This document shows positions 7,823 through 16,800 of a stretch of DNA of 33,053 nucleotides, piece by piece (the first letter of the stretch is position 1; each line of letters opens with the position of its first letter). This DNA is from Pseudomonadota bacterium (GTDB lineage Bacteria > Pseudomonadota > Alphaproteobacteria > Rhizobiales > Phreatobacteraceae), in contig JAEZGJ010000069.1 in assembly GCA_023416965.1 (NCBI GenBank), forward strand, positions 1 through 33,053, written 5' to 3'. Below the pieces are notes generated by a model. That model was given only the letters and a program-made list of their open reading frames with translations. It had not been told where the DNA came from and ran no database searches. Made by a program: the position numbers and the translations under genes.

Positions 7823-9226
7823 ATGAGAGTGGATCTGCCCGCCACCCTGTTCGACAGATTGTGGGACAGCCACGTGGTGACGCGCCGCCCGGACGGCCTG
7901 TCGCTGCTGTGGATCGACCGCCATTTCGTCCATGAAGGCTCCCACCACGCCTTCGGGCAGATCGCCGCCCGCGGAGCGGCGGTGGCGCGGCCGGACCTGA
8001 CCTTCGGCGTCGCCGACCATTACGTACCGACGCGGGGACGTGGCCGGCCGGTTCCCGACGCGTCGATCGCACGGATGGTCGACCAGCTCGGCGCCAACAC
8101 CGCCGCCCATGGAATCACCCTGTTCGGCCTCGACGACCCCCGGCAGGGGATCGTCCACGTCACCGGCACCGAGCAGGGACTGACCCTGCCGGGGCTGACG
8201 GTGGTCTGCGGCGACAGCCACACCTCCACCCACGGGGCCTTCGGCGCCTATGCCTTCGGGATCGGCGCCTCGGAGGTCGCCCACGTGCTGGCGACGCAGA
8301 CGCTGTGGCAGAAGAAGCCGAAGCGGATGCGGATCAGCGTCGAGGGGCGCACCGCCCCGGGCATCTCGGCCAAGGACATCATGCTGACGGTTATCGCCAC
8401 GATCGGCGCCGACGGCGCGGCGGGCCACGCGATCGAGTTCGCGGGCGGAGCCATACGAGCGCTGTCGATGGAGGGGCGCATGACCCTCTGCAACATGTCC
8501 ATCGAGGCCGGCGGACGCTGCGGCATGGTGGCGCCCGACGCCACCACCTTCGCCTATCTGAAGGGGCGCCCCTTCGCGCCGGAGGGCGCGCTGTGGGACC
8601 GGGCGGTGGAAGACTGGAGCAAGCTCGCCGGCGAGCCGGATGCCGCCTTTGACCGGGAGGTAAGCCTCGCCGGCGGCGAGATCGCGCCCACCGTCACCTG
8701 GGGCATCAGCCCGGAACAGGCGCTGCCTATCTCTGCCACGGTGCCGGACCCGCGCCGCATCGCCGATCCGGTGAAGGCGGCGGCGGCGCGCGACGCGCTC
8801 GACTACATGGCGCTTGCGCCGGGACAGGCGCTGCAATCGGTCGCCATCGACCGCGTCTTCATCGGCTCCTGCACCAATGCGCGGATCGAGGACCTGCGCG
8901 CCGCGGCGCAGATTCTGACGGGGCGCAAGGCGGTGGTGCCGGGCCTCGTCTCGCCCGGCTCGTCGCTGGTCAAGCAGCAGGCGGAGGAGGAGGGCCTCGC
9001 CCGCATCTTCACCGAGGCCGGGCTCGAATGGGTCGCCTCCGGCTGCTCCATGTGCGTCGGCATGAACGGCGATACGGTGCCGGCGGGCGAGCGCTGCGCC
9101 TCCACCACCAACCGCAACTTCAAGGGCCGGCAGGGTCCGGGGGCGCGAACGCACCTCATGTCGCCGGCCATGGCGGCGGCGGCCGCCGTCACAGGAACCC
9201 TCACCGACGTCAGGCGGTTCGCATGA
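7823..9226 (+). CDS. leuC: Aconitase-family hydratase large subunit, LeuC-like
   Basis: This protein of about 467 residues aligns over its full length with bacterial 3-isopropylmalate dehydratase large subunits. The three [4Fe-4S] cysteines are present in GSCTNAR and GCSMCVGMN, and VCGDSHTSTHGAFG is conserved. The usual DHNVPT near residue 60 reads DHYVPT here. The start is uncertain: the ATG at 7823 directly abuts GGAG, whereas the GTG at 7829 has the same GGAG at an ideal 6-base spacing. It overlaps the small-subunit gene by 4 bases. With the divergent GntR gene and the lyase operon, it is more likely a catabolic hydratase paralogue than the leucine-pathway enzyme. A true LeuC cannot be excluded. 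Confidence 0.85.
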   Translation: MRVDLPATLFDRLWDSHVVTRRPDGLSLLWIDRHFVHEGSHHAFGQIAARGAAVARPDLTFGVADHYVPTRGRGRPVPDASIARMVDQLGANTAAHGITLFGLDDPRQGIVHVTGTEQGLTLPGLTVVCGDSHTSTHGAFGAYAFGIGASEVAHVLATQTLWQKKPKRMRISVEGRTAPGISAKDIMLTVIATIGADGAAGHAIEFAGGAIRALSMEGRMTLCNMSIEAGGRCGMVAPDATTFAYLKGRPFAPEGALWDRAVEDWSKLAGEPDAAFDREVSLAGGEIAPTVTWGISPEQALPISATVPDPRRIADPVKAAAARDALDYMALAPGQALQSVAIDRVFIGSCTNARIEDLRAAAQILTGRKAVVPGLVSPGSSLVKQQAEEEGLARIFTEAGLEWVASGCSMCVGMNGDTVPAGERCASTTNRNFKGRQGPGARTHLMSPAMAAAAAVTGTLTDVRRFA

Positions 9227-9804
9227 TCCCCTTCACCCGCGAGACCGCCGCCGTCCTGAGGCTGCCTGTCGCCAATGTGGATACCGACCAGCTCATCCCC
9301 GCCCGCTTCATGAAGGAGCCGCGCCAGCCCGAGGGCTATGGCCGTTTCCTGCTCCATGACCTGCTGGCGGAGGGCGGCGCGCCGTCCCCCTCCCCCGGCC
9401 AGAGCATCCTCGTGGCACGGCGCAATTTCGGGTGCGGCTCGTCGCGCGAGGCCGCCGTCTATGCCCTGGCCGACCAGGGCTTCCGCGTCGTGGTGGCGCC
9501 GAGCTTCGGCGACATCTTCGCCTCCAACTGCGTCAAGAACGGCCTCGTGCCGGCAACCGTGACCGAGGAGGACGCCGAGGCGCTGCTGGCGGTCGAGGCC
9601 CTGCCGGCGACCGTCGACCTCGCCGCGCAGACCATCGCCTGCGGCAATGTGGTGGTGCGCTTCGCCATCGATCCGGTCTGGCGCACCCAGCTCCTCAACG
9701 GCTGGGACGACATCGACCTGACGCTGGCAGAAGGCGATGCCATCGCCGCTTTTGGAAAGCGGGATGCGGCGCAGCGGCCCTGGGCGGCGCCGCGCCGCGG
9801 TTGA
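9223..9804 (+). CDS. leuD: Aconitase-family hydratase small subunit, LeuD-like
   Basis: This 193-residue swivel-domain subunit starts MIPFTRETAAVLRLPVANVD and overlaps the large subunit (ATGA), so the two are coupled and form one hetero-oligomer. The LeuD signature regions NVDTDQLIPARF, NFGCGSSRE and APSFGDIFASN are intact. The segment after SSRE reads AAVYAL, where isopropylmalate isomerases normally have HAPWAL; this position lies beside the active site, so substrate preference may differ. It is slightly shorter than E. coli LeuD (about 201 residues). The yefM promoter overlaps its stop codon. Confidence 0.86.
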   Translation: MIPFTRETAAVLRLPVANVDTDQLIPARFMKEPRQPEGYGRFLLHDLLAEGGAPSPSPGQSILVARRNFGCGSSREAAVYALADQGFRVVVAPSFGDIFASNCVKNGLVPATVTEEDAEALLAVEALPATVDLAAQTIACGNVVVRFAIDPVWRTQLLNGWDDIDLTLAEGDAIAAFGKRDAAQRPWAAPRRG

Positions 9805-9834
9805 GACTGCGTACGTTTGGCGTACATTCACGCC
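9801..9834 (+). promoter_or_regulatory. yefM-yoeB promoter with embedded operator
   Basis: A -35-like TTGAGA (9801-9806) and a -10-like TACATT (9823-9828) are 16 bases apart. Between them, and overlapping the -10, is the inverted repeat GTACG (9811-9815) / CGTAC (9821-9825), with two GTAC cores 11 bases apart, close to one helical turn. E. coli YefM-YoeB represses through paired TGTACA cores at a similar spacing. The predicted transcription start falls at 9835, the first base of the antitoxin ATG. Confidence 0.6.
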
Positions 9835-10089
9835 ATGCGCGTCAAGACCTCGACCGAACTCCGCAAGACTCTCGCCGCCACCCTCGACCGGGTGACGGCC
9901 GACCATGCGCCGGTTCTGATCACCCGCGAGGGCGGCAAGCCGCCCGCGGTGCTGATCTCGCTGGAGGACTACACGTCGATGGAGGAGACGACCTATCTGA
10001 CGAAGAGCCCCGAGAATCGGCGGCGCCTGCTGGAAGCGATCACCGGGCTCGATGAGGGCGAAGGCGTCGTGCGCGATCTCCTGGAATGA
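9835..10089 (+). CDS. yefM: Type II antitoxin, Phd/YefM family
   Basis: This 84-residue antitoxin has an N-terminal Phd/YefM DNA-binding fold (MRVKTSTELRKTLAATLDRV, then PVLITREGGKPPAVLISLEDY) and a C-terminal acidic, flexible toxin-neutralising tail. LEDYTSMEETTYLTKSPEN is a classic YefM stretch. An in-frame upstream start at 9817 would lie within the promoter, and the next ATG at 9835 gives the standard YefM N-terminus. There is no ribosome-binding site before 9835, consistent with a leaderless transcript. Its stop overlaps the toxin start (ATGA). It neutralises YoeB and represses its own operon. Confidence 0.95.
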   Translation: MRVKTSTELRKTLAATLDRVTADHAPVLITREGGKPPAVLISLEDYTSMEETTYLTKSPENRRRLLEAITGLDEGEGVVRDLLE

Positions 10090-10340
10090 CCGTCGCGTTC
10101 CACCCCCTTGCTCGGGAGGATTACCTGCACTGGCAGGAGCCGGATCGCAGGATTTTGAAGAAGCTGAACGCCTTGATCCGCGAGTGCAGACGCACGCCGT
10201 TCGCCAGCACCGGCAAGGCGGAGCCGCTCAAGAACGAATTCCAGGGCTGGTGGTCGCGGCGGATCGACCAGGAGCACCGTCTCGTCTACCGCGTGCGCGG
10301 CGAGGTGCTGGAGATCGCCCAGTGCCGCTACCACTACTGA
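10086..10340 (+). CDS. yoeB: Type II toxin, YoeB/Txe family ribosome-dependent mRNA interferase
   Basis: This 84-residue protein has the same length as E. coli YoeB and aligns without gaps. Residues known as catalytic in YoeB are in register: E46 (KAEPLK), R65 (EHRLVY), H83 and Y84 (C-terminal CRYHY). The WSRRI and EHRLVYRV segments are also conserved. YoeB binds the 50S side of the ribosomal A site and cleaves mRNA during translation. With all key residues intact it is probably active. It ends 5 bases before a convergent GST gene. Confidence 0.96.
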   Translation: MTVAFHPLAREDYLHWQEPDRRILKKLNALIRECRRTPFASTGKAEPLKNEFQGWWSRRIDQEHRLVYRVRGEVLEIAQCRYHY

Positions 10341-10345
10341 CGGGG

Positions 10346-10963
10346 TCATTCCCCCGCCAGGGCGCGCTGCACGGCCGGGCGCTCGCCCATCCGCTTCAGG
10401 TGGTCGGCGACGCGCGGAAACTGCGCCACATCGACGCCGTCGCCCTCCAGCCAGCGCGTCACCGTGAAGAGATAGGCGTCCGCCACCGAATAGGCCTCGC
10501 CCATGACCCAGGGGCCGCGGAAGAAATCGTTCTCGATGAGGCGGAAGCTCGCCGTCATGGTCTCCGGCACCTTGCGGCGCATGTCGAGGAAGGAGCTCTC
10601 CTCCGTCGCCCAGCGATGGCCACGGTGCTTGTGGGCGTGGTTCACGTGCACGGTGGAGGCGAGATAGGCGTTGAAGGCCTGCATCTCGGCGAAGGCGAAG
10701 GGATCGTCCAGCGGCGCCAGCGCCTTGTCGGGATGGTTCTGCGCCACGAAGGCGAGGATCGCGACGTTCTCGGTGAGAACGCCGCGGTCGGTGACGAGGG
10801 CCGGCACGCGGCCCTTGGGGTTCACCGCTAGATAGGCGGGCTTGGTCTGCTCGCCCGAGGCGAAGTCGACGCGGACGGGCTCGTAGGCGGCGCCCGCCTC
10901 CTCCAGGGCAATGCGCGAGGCGAGCGCGCAGGTCTTCGGGCCGTAGAAGAACTTCATGGTCAT
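10346..10963 (-). CDS. Glutathione S-transferase family protein, beta-class-like
   Basis: This protein of about 205 residues has an N-terminal thioredoxin-fold domain (FYGPKTCALASRIALEEAG; AVNPKGRVPALVTD; the glutathione-contacting TENVAI) and a C-terminal helical domain (YSVADAYLFTVTRW). Numbering from MKFF, the cysteine is residue 10, as in beta-class bacterial enzymes where Cys10 can form a mixed disulfide with glutathione. The start at 10963 is preferred because AGGGTGAG lies upstream; 10957 is an alternative. It lies 5 bases after tyrS on the same strand, so the two may be co-transcribed. The substrate is unknown. Confidence 0.9.
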   Translation of the reverse strand: MTMKFFYGPKTCALASRIALEEAGAAYEPVRVDFASGEQTKPAYLAVNPKGRVPALVTDRGVLTENVAILAFVAQNHPDKALAPLDDPFAFAEMQAFNAYLASTVHVNHAHKHRGHRWATEESSFLDMRRKVPETMTASFRLIENDFFRGPWVMGEAYSVADAYLFTVTRWLEGDGVDVAQFPRVADHLKRMGERPAVQRALAGE

Positions 10964-10968
10964 CGGTC

Positions 10969-12222
10969 TCACCCTGCCTTCACCAGAACATGCTTCTTGC
11001 GGCCGAAGGACAGCTTGGCGACGCCGTCCTTCAGGGCGGTTGCGGTCACCACCGCCTGCGGATCGCTCACGGTCTCGTCATTGAGCTTCAGCCCGCCGCC
11101 CTGGACCTGGCGGCGCGCCTCGCCGTTGGAGCTGACGAGGCCGGCGCGGACGAAGAGCGCGAGCACGCCGATGCCCGCCGCGAGTTCGGCCGCCGGCACG
11201 GTCACCACCGGCAGGTCGTCGCCGAGGGCCCCCTGCTCGAAGGTCTTCTTGGCCGTCTCGGCGGCCGCCTCGGCGGCCTCGCGGCCGCGCGCCAGGGCCG
11301 TGGCTTCCGTCGCCAGCACCTTTTTCGCCTCGTTGATCTCGGCCCCCTGGAGCGCGGCGAGACGGTCGATCTCGGCCATGGGCAGCAGCGTGAACAGCTT
11401 CAGGAAGCGGGCGACGTCGCCGTCCTCGGTGTTCCGCCAGAACTGCCAGTAGTCATAGTTCGACAGCATGTCGGCGTTGAGCCAGACGGCGCCGGCCGCC
11501 GTCTTGCCCATCTTGGCGCCGGAGGAGGGCGTCAGCAGCGGGCAGGTCAGGGCGTAGAGCTGGTGGGTGCCCATCCGGCGGCCGAGATCGACGCCGGTGA
11601 CGATGTTGCCCCACTGATCGGAGCCGCCCATCTGCAGGTTGGTGCCGTAGCGCCGCGCCAGCTCCACAAAGTCGTAGGACTGGAGGATCATGTAGTTGAA
11701 CTCGATGAAGGAGAGTTCCTGCTCGCGTTCCAGCCGCATGCGCACCGAGTCCATGGTCATCATGCGGTTCACCGAGAAGTGGCGGCCGATGTCGCGCAGC
11801 ATCTCGATGTAGTTGAGCTTCGTCAGCCACTCCGCATTGTCCGGCATGATCGCGTCGGTCTTGCCCTCGCCGAAGGTCAGAAGCTTCGCGAAGACGCCCT
11901 TCAGCGCATCCTTGTTGGCGTTGATGTCGTCGATCGAGAGGATCTTGCGCGTCTCGTCGCGGCCCGAGGGGTCGCCCACCCGCGTCGTGCCGCCGCCCAT
12001 GAGGGTGATCGGCTTGCCGGCGCCGGTCTTCTGCAGCCAGTGCAGCATCATGATCGACAGGAGGTGGCCGACATGGAGCGAGGGCGCCGTGCAGTCATAG
12101 CCCACATAGGCGACGACTTCCCCCTTGGCCGCCAGGGCGTCGAGGCCCTGCATGTCGGAACACTGGTGGATGAACCCGCGCTCGGTGAGGATGCGCAGGA
12201 AGTCGGACTGAGGGGCGGCCAT
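10969..12222 (-). CDS. tyrS: Tyrosyl-tRNA synthetase
   Basis: This 417-residue class I aminoacyl-tRNA synthetase attaches tyrosine to tRNA-Tyr. The HIGH-type motif is HVGH at 50-53, the KMSKS-type loop is KMGKT at 237-241, and the tyrosine-site segment QMGGSDQWGNI is at 197-207. The last 65 or so residues form an S4 RNA-binding domain (QVQGGGLKLNDETVSD). The ATG at 12222 has a GGAAAG ribosome-binding site; the frame stays open further upstream but only into non-coding DNA. It is divergent from anmK with a 100-base gap. Confidence 0.97.
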   Translation of the reverse strand: MAAPQSDFLRILTERGFIHQCSDMQGLDALAAKGEVVAYVGYDCTAPSLHVGHLLSIMMLHWLQKTGAGKPITLMGGGTTRVGDPSGRDETRKILSIDDINANKDALKGVFAKLLTFGEGKTDAIMPDNAEWLTKLNYIEMLRDIGRHFSVNRMMTMDSVRMRLEREQELSFIEFNYMILQSYDFVELARRYGTNLQMGGSDQWGNIVTGVDLGRRMGTHQLYALTCPLLTPSSGAKMGKTAAGAVWLNADMLSNYDYWQFWRNTEDGDVARFLKLFTLLPMAEIDRLAALQGAEINEAKKVLATEATALARGREAAEAAAETAKKTFEQGALGDDLPVVTVPAAELAAGIGVLALFVRAGLVSSNGEARRQVQGGGLKLNDETVSDPQAVVTATALKDGVAKLSFGRKKHVLVKAG

Positions 12223-12244
12223 GATCTTTCCAGTTGGGGCTGAG

Positions 12245-12266
12245 CGCCGGGCACTCGCGCCCGGCG
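12245..12266 (-). other. Hairpin in tyrS 5' leader
   Basis: CGCCGGGC (12245-12252) and GCCCGGCG (12259-12266) form a perfect 8-base stem with a 6-base loop, about 23 bases upstream of the tyrS ATG. It could influence translation or mark the end of a short transcript, but nothing else in the 100-base tyrS/anmK gap supports a specific function. Confidence 0.35.
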
Positions 12267-12322
12267 GAGGCGCGGTGTAGCAGAGGCGGGCTGCAATTTC
12301 ATCCTTCGAATCGGCGGGACCC

Positions 12323-13414
12323 ATGCGCGCCATCGGCCTGATGTCGGGAACCTCCCTGGACGGCGTCGACGTGGCGCTCCTCGACACCGACGGCGAGACC
12401 ATCGCCGGGTTCGGCCCGACCGGCTACCGCGCCTACAGCGAGGACGAGCGTGACCTGCTGCGCGCGGCGCTGAAGGAAGGCGCCCAGCTCACCGACCGGA
12501 CGCAGCGGTCGCAGCTTCTGGCGCGCGCGGAGGCGCTCGTCACCCGCGCCCATGCCGAGGCGGTGGAACTCTTCCTGGAGCAGAATGGCCTTCCCCGGGC
12601 GGAGATCGGCGTCGTCGGCTTCCACGGCCAGACGGTGCTGCACCGACCGGCCCTCGGCCTCACCGTGCAGATCGGCGACGGCGAGGCGCTGCGCCAGCGG
12701 CTCGGCATTCCGGTCGTCTATGACCTGAGGCAGGCGGATGTCGCCGCCGGCGGCCAGGGCGCGCCTCTGGTGCCGGTCTTCCACCGGGCGCTTGCGGCAG
12801 CGGCGGCCCTCCCCCGCCCGCTGGCGGTGGTCAATATCGGCGGCGTCGCCAACGTCACGCTGATCGGCGCGGGCGAAACGCTGCTCGCCTTCGACACCGG
12901 GCCGGGCAATGCGCTGATCGACGACTGGATGGGCGAGCGCACGGGCGAGCGCATGGATGCCGGCGGCGCCGCAGCAGCCCGCGGCCGGGCGGACGAAGCC
13001 CTCGTCGCCTGGCTCCTCGTCCATCCCTTCTTCGCCAAGCCGCCGCCGAAATCCCTCGACCGCAACGCCTTCGCCTATTCGATCGTCGGCAATGTCGCGA
13101 CCGAGGACGGGGCGGCGACGCTGACCGCCTTCACCGCGCGCTCCATCGCCCGCGCCGCCGATTTCGTGCGCGAGCCGCCGGTGCTGTGGATCGTCTGCGG
13201 CGGCGGGGCGAAGAACCCGGAGCTGCTGCGCCTCCTCGCCCATGTCACCGGCGCAGAGATCCGCACCGGCGAGGATGTCGGCTGGTCCTCCGACTTCCTC
13301 GAGGCCCAGGCCTTCGCCTATCTCGCCGTGCGCAGCCTGAAGGGCCTGCCGCTCACCTTTCCGGCGACGACAGGGGTGAAGGAGCCCATGACGGGCGGGG
13401 TGATCCTCGCCTGA
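12323..13414 (+). CDS. anmK: Anhydro-N-acetylmuramic acid kinase
   Basis: This 363-residue cytoplasmic kinase cleaves and phosphorylates 1,6-anhydro-MurNAc to MurNAc-6-phosphate during cell-wall recycling. The N-terminal ATP-binding loop GLMSGTSLDGVD is at 5-16, GFHGQTVLHRP lies near residue 100 and DTGPGNALIDDWM near 195, all AnmK signatures. It ends with a C-terminal GVKEPMTGGVILA. The arrangement divergent from tyrS is, as I recall, common in alphaproteobacteria. It fits with the M23 peptidase, PBP1A and amidase elsewhere in the window as part of peptidoglycan turnover. Confidence 0.96.
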   Translation: MRAIGLMSGTSLDGVDVALLDTDGETIAGFGPTGYRAYSEDERDLLRAALKEGAQLTDRTQRSQLLARAEALVTRAHAEAVELFLEQNGLPRAEIGVVGFHGQTVLHRPALGLTVQIGDGEALRQRLGIPVVYDLRQADVAAGGQGAPLVPVFHRALAAAAALPRPLAVVNIGGVANVTLIGAGETLLAFDTGPGNALIDDWMGERTGERMDAGGAAAARGRADEALVAWLLVHPFFAKPPPKSLDRNAFAYSIVGNVATEDGAATLTAFTARSIARAADFVREPPVLWIVCGGGAKNPELLRLLAHVTGAEIRTGEDVGWSSDFLEAQAFAYLAVRSLKGLPLTFPATTGVKEPMTGGVILA

Positions 13415-13489
13415 CGGAACGTCCGCCGTGACGGCGATGCACGGCATACCGGCCTGCTGCTATGATGCGCTGTCCGGTCCACCAGGGAG

Positions 13490-13813
13490 ATGCAAGTGCC
13501 TGTCCATGACCTCACCCCCGACGACGTCGCCCGCGGTCTTGCCGAGGACACCATCCTGCTCGTCGACGTGCGCGAACCCCACGAGGTCGCCATGGCGCGC
13601 TTCCCGGACGCGGTGAACCTGCCGCTGTCGCAGTTCGACCCGGCGGCGATCCCGGACCCGGCCGGCAAGCGGGTGGTCTTCGCCTGCGCGGGCGGCGTGC
13701 GCTCGCTCCACGCCAGCGAGGCGGCCCAGGCGGCCGGCCTGCCCTATGACGCCCACCTCGCCGGCGGGCTCAAGGCCTGGGTGATGGACGGGCAGGAGAT
13801 CGTCCGCGGCTGA
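13490..13813 (+). CDS. Single-domain rhodanese-like protein
   Basis: This 107-residue protein is one rhodanese domain. The CDC25/rhodanese motif LVDVREPHEV is at about 24-33 and the active-site loop CAGGVRS starts at Cys66, so sulfurtransferase activity is plausible. AGGG(AG) directly abuts the ATG at 13490; the in-frame GTG at 13496 has better spacing and could be the real start (105 residues). A TATGAT hexamer at 13461-13466 may be its -10 element, but no -35 is seen. It ends 6 bases before the convergent AsmA-like gene. Confidence 0.9.
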   Translation: MQVPVHDLTPDDVARGLAEDTILLVDVREPHEVAMARFPDAVNLPLSQFDPAAIPDPAGKRVVFACAGGVRSLHASEAAQAAGLPYDAHLAGGLKAWVMDGQEIVRG

Positions 13814-13819
13814 GGGCCG

Positions 13820-16800
13820 TCAGCGCTGGGCCGCATCGCCCGGCATGGGCGGCGGGGCGGGCGCGGCGCCGCGGAACTCGAACATCTTGCGCAGGAAGCC
13901 CGGCGTCACCGCGGAGAGCGGGTTGATGGTAAGGCGCGGCGCGCTGACGGCGCCGGCTATCTGGTAGGTGATGCCGAAGACACCCTCGTCGGGGGCGCCG
14001 CCGAGGAAGAAGCCGAGGACGGGAATGCGCGCGAAGATGTTGTTGAGCGCATAGGCCGGCACGTAGGTGCCACGCAGCAGCAAGCGGTCGCGGCCGGGGT
14101 CGAACTCGCCCTCCACCGTGGCGCCAATCGCCGCACCCCAGAGCAGGCCGTCGGAGACCGTCACCTTGCTGGCGCTGCGGGCAAAATTGGCGCGCAGGCG
14201 GGAGAAGGCGAAGGCATCGTTCTGCTGTTGCTGCTGGCGCGGCGCGTTGGGCGCGCTGCCGGCGGCGGCCACCATGCCAGAGATGGCCTGGTCGCCGCGG
14301 ATACGGAAGTCGGTGATCTCGACGCTGCCGTCGCGGATGTTTCCGTTGGGCAGCGGCGGGGTCATGATCAGGGCCAGCGTGCCGCCCTGCAGCGAGCGGT
14401 AGATGTCGAGGAAGCGCAGCAGCGCCCCGGCGTCACCGGCGCTGACCGCCAGGCGCTGGGCATTGCCCTGGCCCCGCTGCTCCACGGCGAAGGGGGCGTC
14501 GCGGCCAACCCGCCCGGTCGCGGTCAGCGACCGGATCGCCTGGCCGTGGCGCACCATGCGCATGTCGAACTGGCGGATGACCTCGCCGTTGCCGCCCACC
14601 ACCGCATTGGCCTTGAAGTCGATGTCGAGTTCGGTCGGCGCCGCCCCTGCCGTGGCTGGACCGGGCCGTGGCGGCTCGGAGAGCGACTTGATGATGTGGC
14701 GGGCATCGATCATCTCGCCGCGGCCCACCACCCTGTGACCGGTTCCGGCGCGCTCGATGCGGATGTTCATCCGGTCGCCATCGGACAGGTTGTAGGCGGG
14801 CAAGACGCCCGAGACGAGGCCGCCCTTGTCGTCGAAGGTCACTGACCCCCGGACCAGCAGGCCGCGGCTCTCGACGATGAGGTCCTCGAGCTTCCAGCCT
14901 CCCTCCCCCTCGACGGCGACGAAGCGCGCCTTGGCCGCCTGGCCGCGCGGTTTGCTCCAGCCGGGCAGCAGGTCGGAGAGCGTGGCCGGCCCGAGATCCA
15001 CCTCGACGTTGTAGCGACCGGAATCCTCGCCCACCGTCATCACCTTCACCGGCGTCGGGCCGACGATGCGGGTGCCGATATTGATGCCGAGCCGGGCGCG
15101 ACCGCGGTCGTCGAGGGTGGCGGTGAGGCGGATCTCCGGCTTGGCGTCGGGTCGCGGCTTGCGGTAGTCGAAATTGGCCTGGGCGCCGCCGAGCACGCCC
15201 TGGCCGCGCATGGTGAGGCTGCGCGGCGTCGTCATGACCTTGAAGGCGGCGCGCTCGACCCGCATCTCGCCGAAGGCGTTGTCGGCGGAGAAGCCGGTAA
15301 AGTCGGCGTCGACGGCATAATCGATCAGGTTGGGCTGGAACGCCTCGGTCAGCGGCACGTTGACGGTGACCTGCGCCGTCACCATACCCTCGACCTTGCC
15401 GGTGGGCAGGGTGGGGCCAGTGGCGGCTCCCTTGAAGGCCTCCTCGCCGAGCAGCGCGAAGGCAGCCGAGGCGGTGCCCTGCAGGCGGAACTTCGTCACC
15501 GATTGCGGCGGCTGGACACGGTGGTCGACGATCTCGAACGTCCCTTGGGTGAGGGCGAGGTTCTGCCCCGGGGCAGGTTCGATGCGCCCGCGCTGAACCA
15601 CCAGGCTCGCCATCTGCCCGTCGACATCGACGTCAATGTCGGCCTCCTTGAGCGGGGACAGGCCCGGCATGACGCGCAGCGACGTGCCGCGCAGCTTGGA
15701 GCGCACCGACAGCGCATTCTTCTCCAGCACCCAGTGCTTCGTCGCCAGCAACCCGGCCGGCACAGCGACGCGGATGCTGGTGTCCTCCGTGGTGCCGCCG
15801 CTCATGTTGTCGGCAACCCAGTCGCGGGCGTGCGGATTGGAGGCGCGTGGCCAGAGCGCAAGGGCGGTGGCGAGCGGCATCTTCGCGGCGGCGACGTCGA
15901 GCTGGATGGCAGGCGAGCCCTCGGCGAAGACGACCTTGCCCGTCAGGCGCGCCAGAGGATCGGCGCCCTGGTCGACCGTCAGCCCGTCCACCGTGAGGCT
16001 GCGCGAGAGCGGGTCGAAGGTGAAGCGGGCGCCGCGGACGTTGATGGGCACCGGCGGCTCGTGCGGATTGAGCACGGAGGTCACGGCCTGCAGCGTCTGC
16101 AGCTCGACCACGAAGGGCTCGCCGTGGCGCGCGGGCGGGGTGACGATGCCGTTGAGGGAGGCGCGGTTGTGGCCGGCCACCACCTCGACCTTGTCCACGA
16201 TCAGGCCGGGGGCGCGGGTCTGCCAGTGGACGTCGGCGGCGACGCTGTCGATGGCAATGCGCATGGCCTCGTCGTTGACGTCGCCGACCTTGCCGGCCCC
16301 CATGGTGACGCGGCCGGTGAAGGCGACGGGATCGCCGTCCTCGCCGACGGTGGCGCGCAGCGTGCCGGAAATCGGCGTGTCGGCGAACACGACCTGCGGT
16401 CCCTGCAGGGCCAGCGACAGGTCGCGGGGCGCCATGTCGCGCATGGAGAGGTCGATCTGCCGGCGGCCGGAACCGTCGCGCGGCGTGACGGTCGCTGTCG
16501 AGGTCCAGCGGGCGCCTGAGCCGGAAGCGTCGAGTTCGACCGACAGGCCGCCGCTCGTCGGCACGGTCAGATCGAGGTCGATGCCGGCGAAGACGAACCG
16601 CTTGCCGGAGCGGACGTCGTCGACGATCACCGTGCCGTTGCGCAGGCCGAAACCGGCGAGACGGTGGCCGTCGAGACCGGATTTCTCGATGAGGTCGAGC
16701 CAGATGCCGAGGCGCCGGAACGGCGACATCTCCGGCTCCGGAAGGGTGGAGCTCGCCTCGGCGGCGGGGGCAGAGGCGCCCGGGGCTGCGGTGCCCGCGT

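Noticed and set aside
7823..9804. Simple assignment of the LeuCD pair to leucine biosynthesis.
   Set aside because: Context (catabolic regulator and transporter) and the two altered motifs make this less likely, though it is not excluded.
12245..12266. T-box-like control of tyrS.
   Set aside because: The leader is under 100 bases with only one simple hairpin and no T-box features; T-boxes are not typical of alphaproteobacteria.
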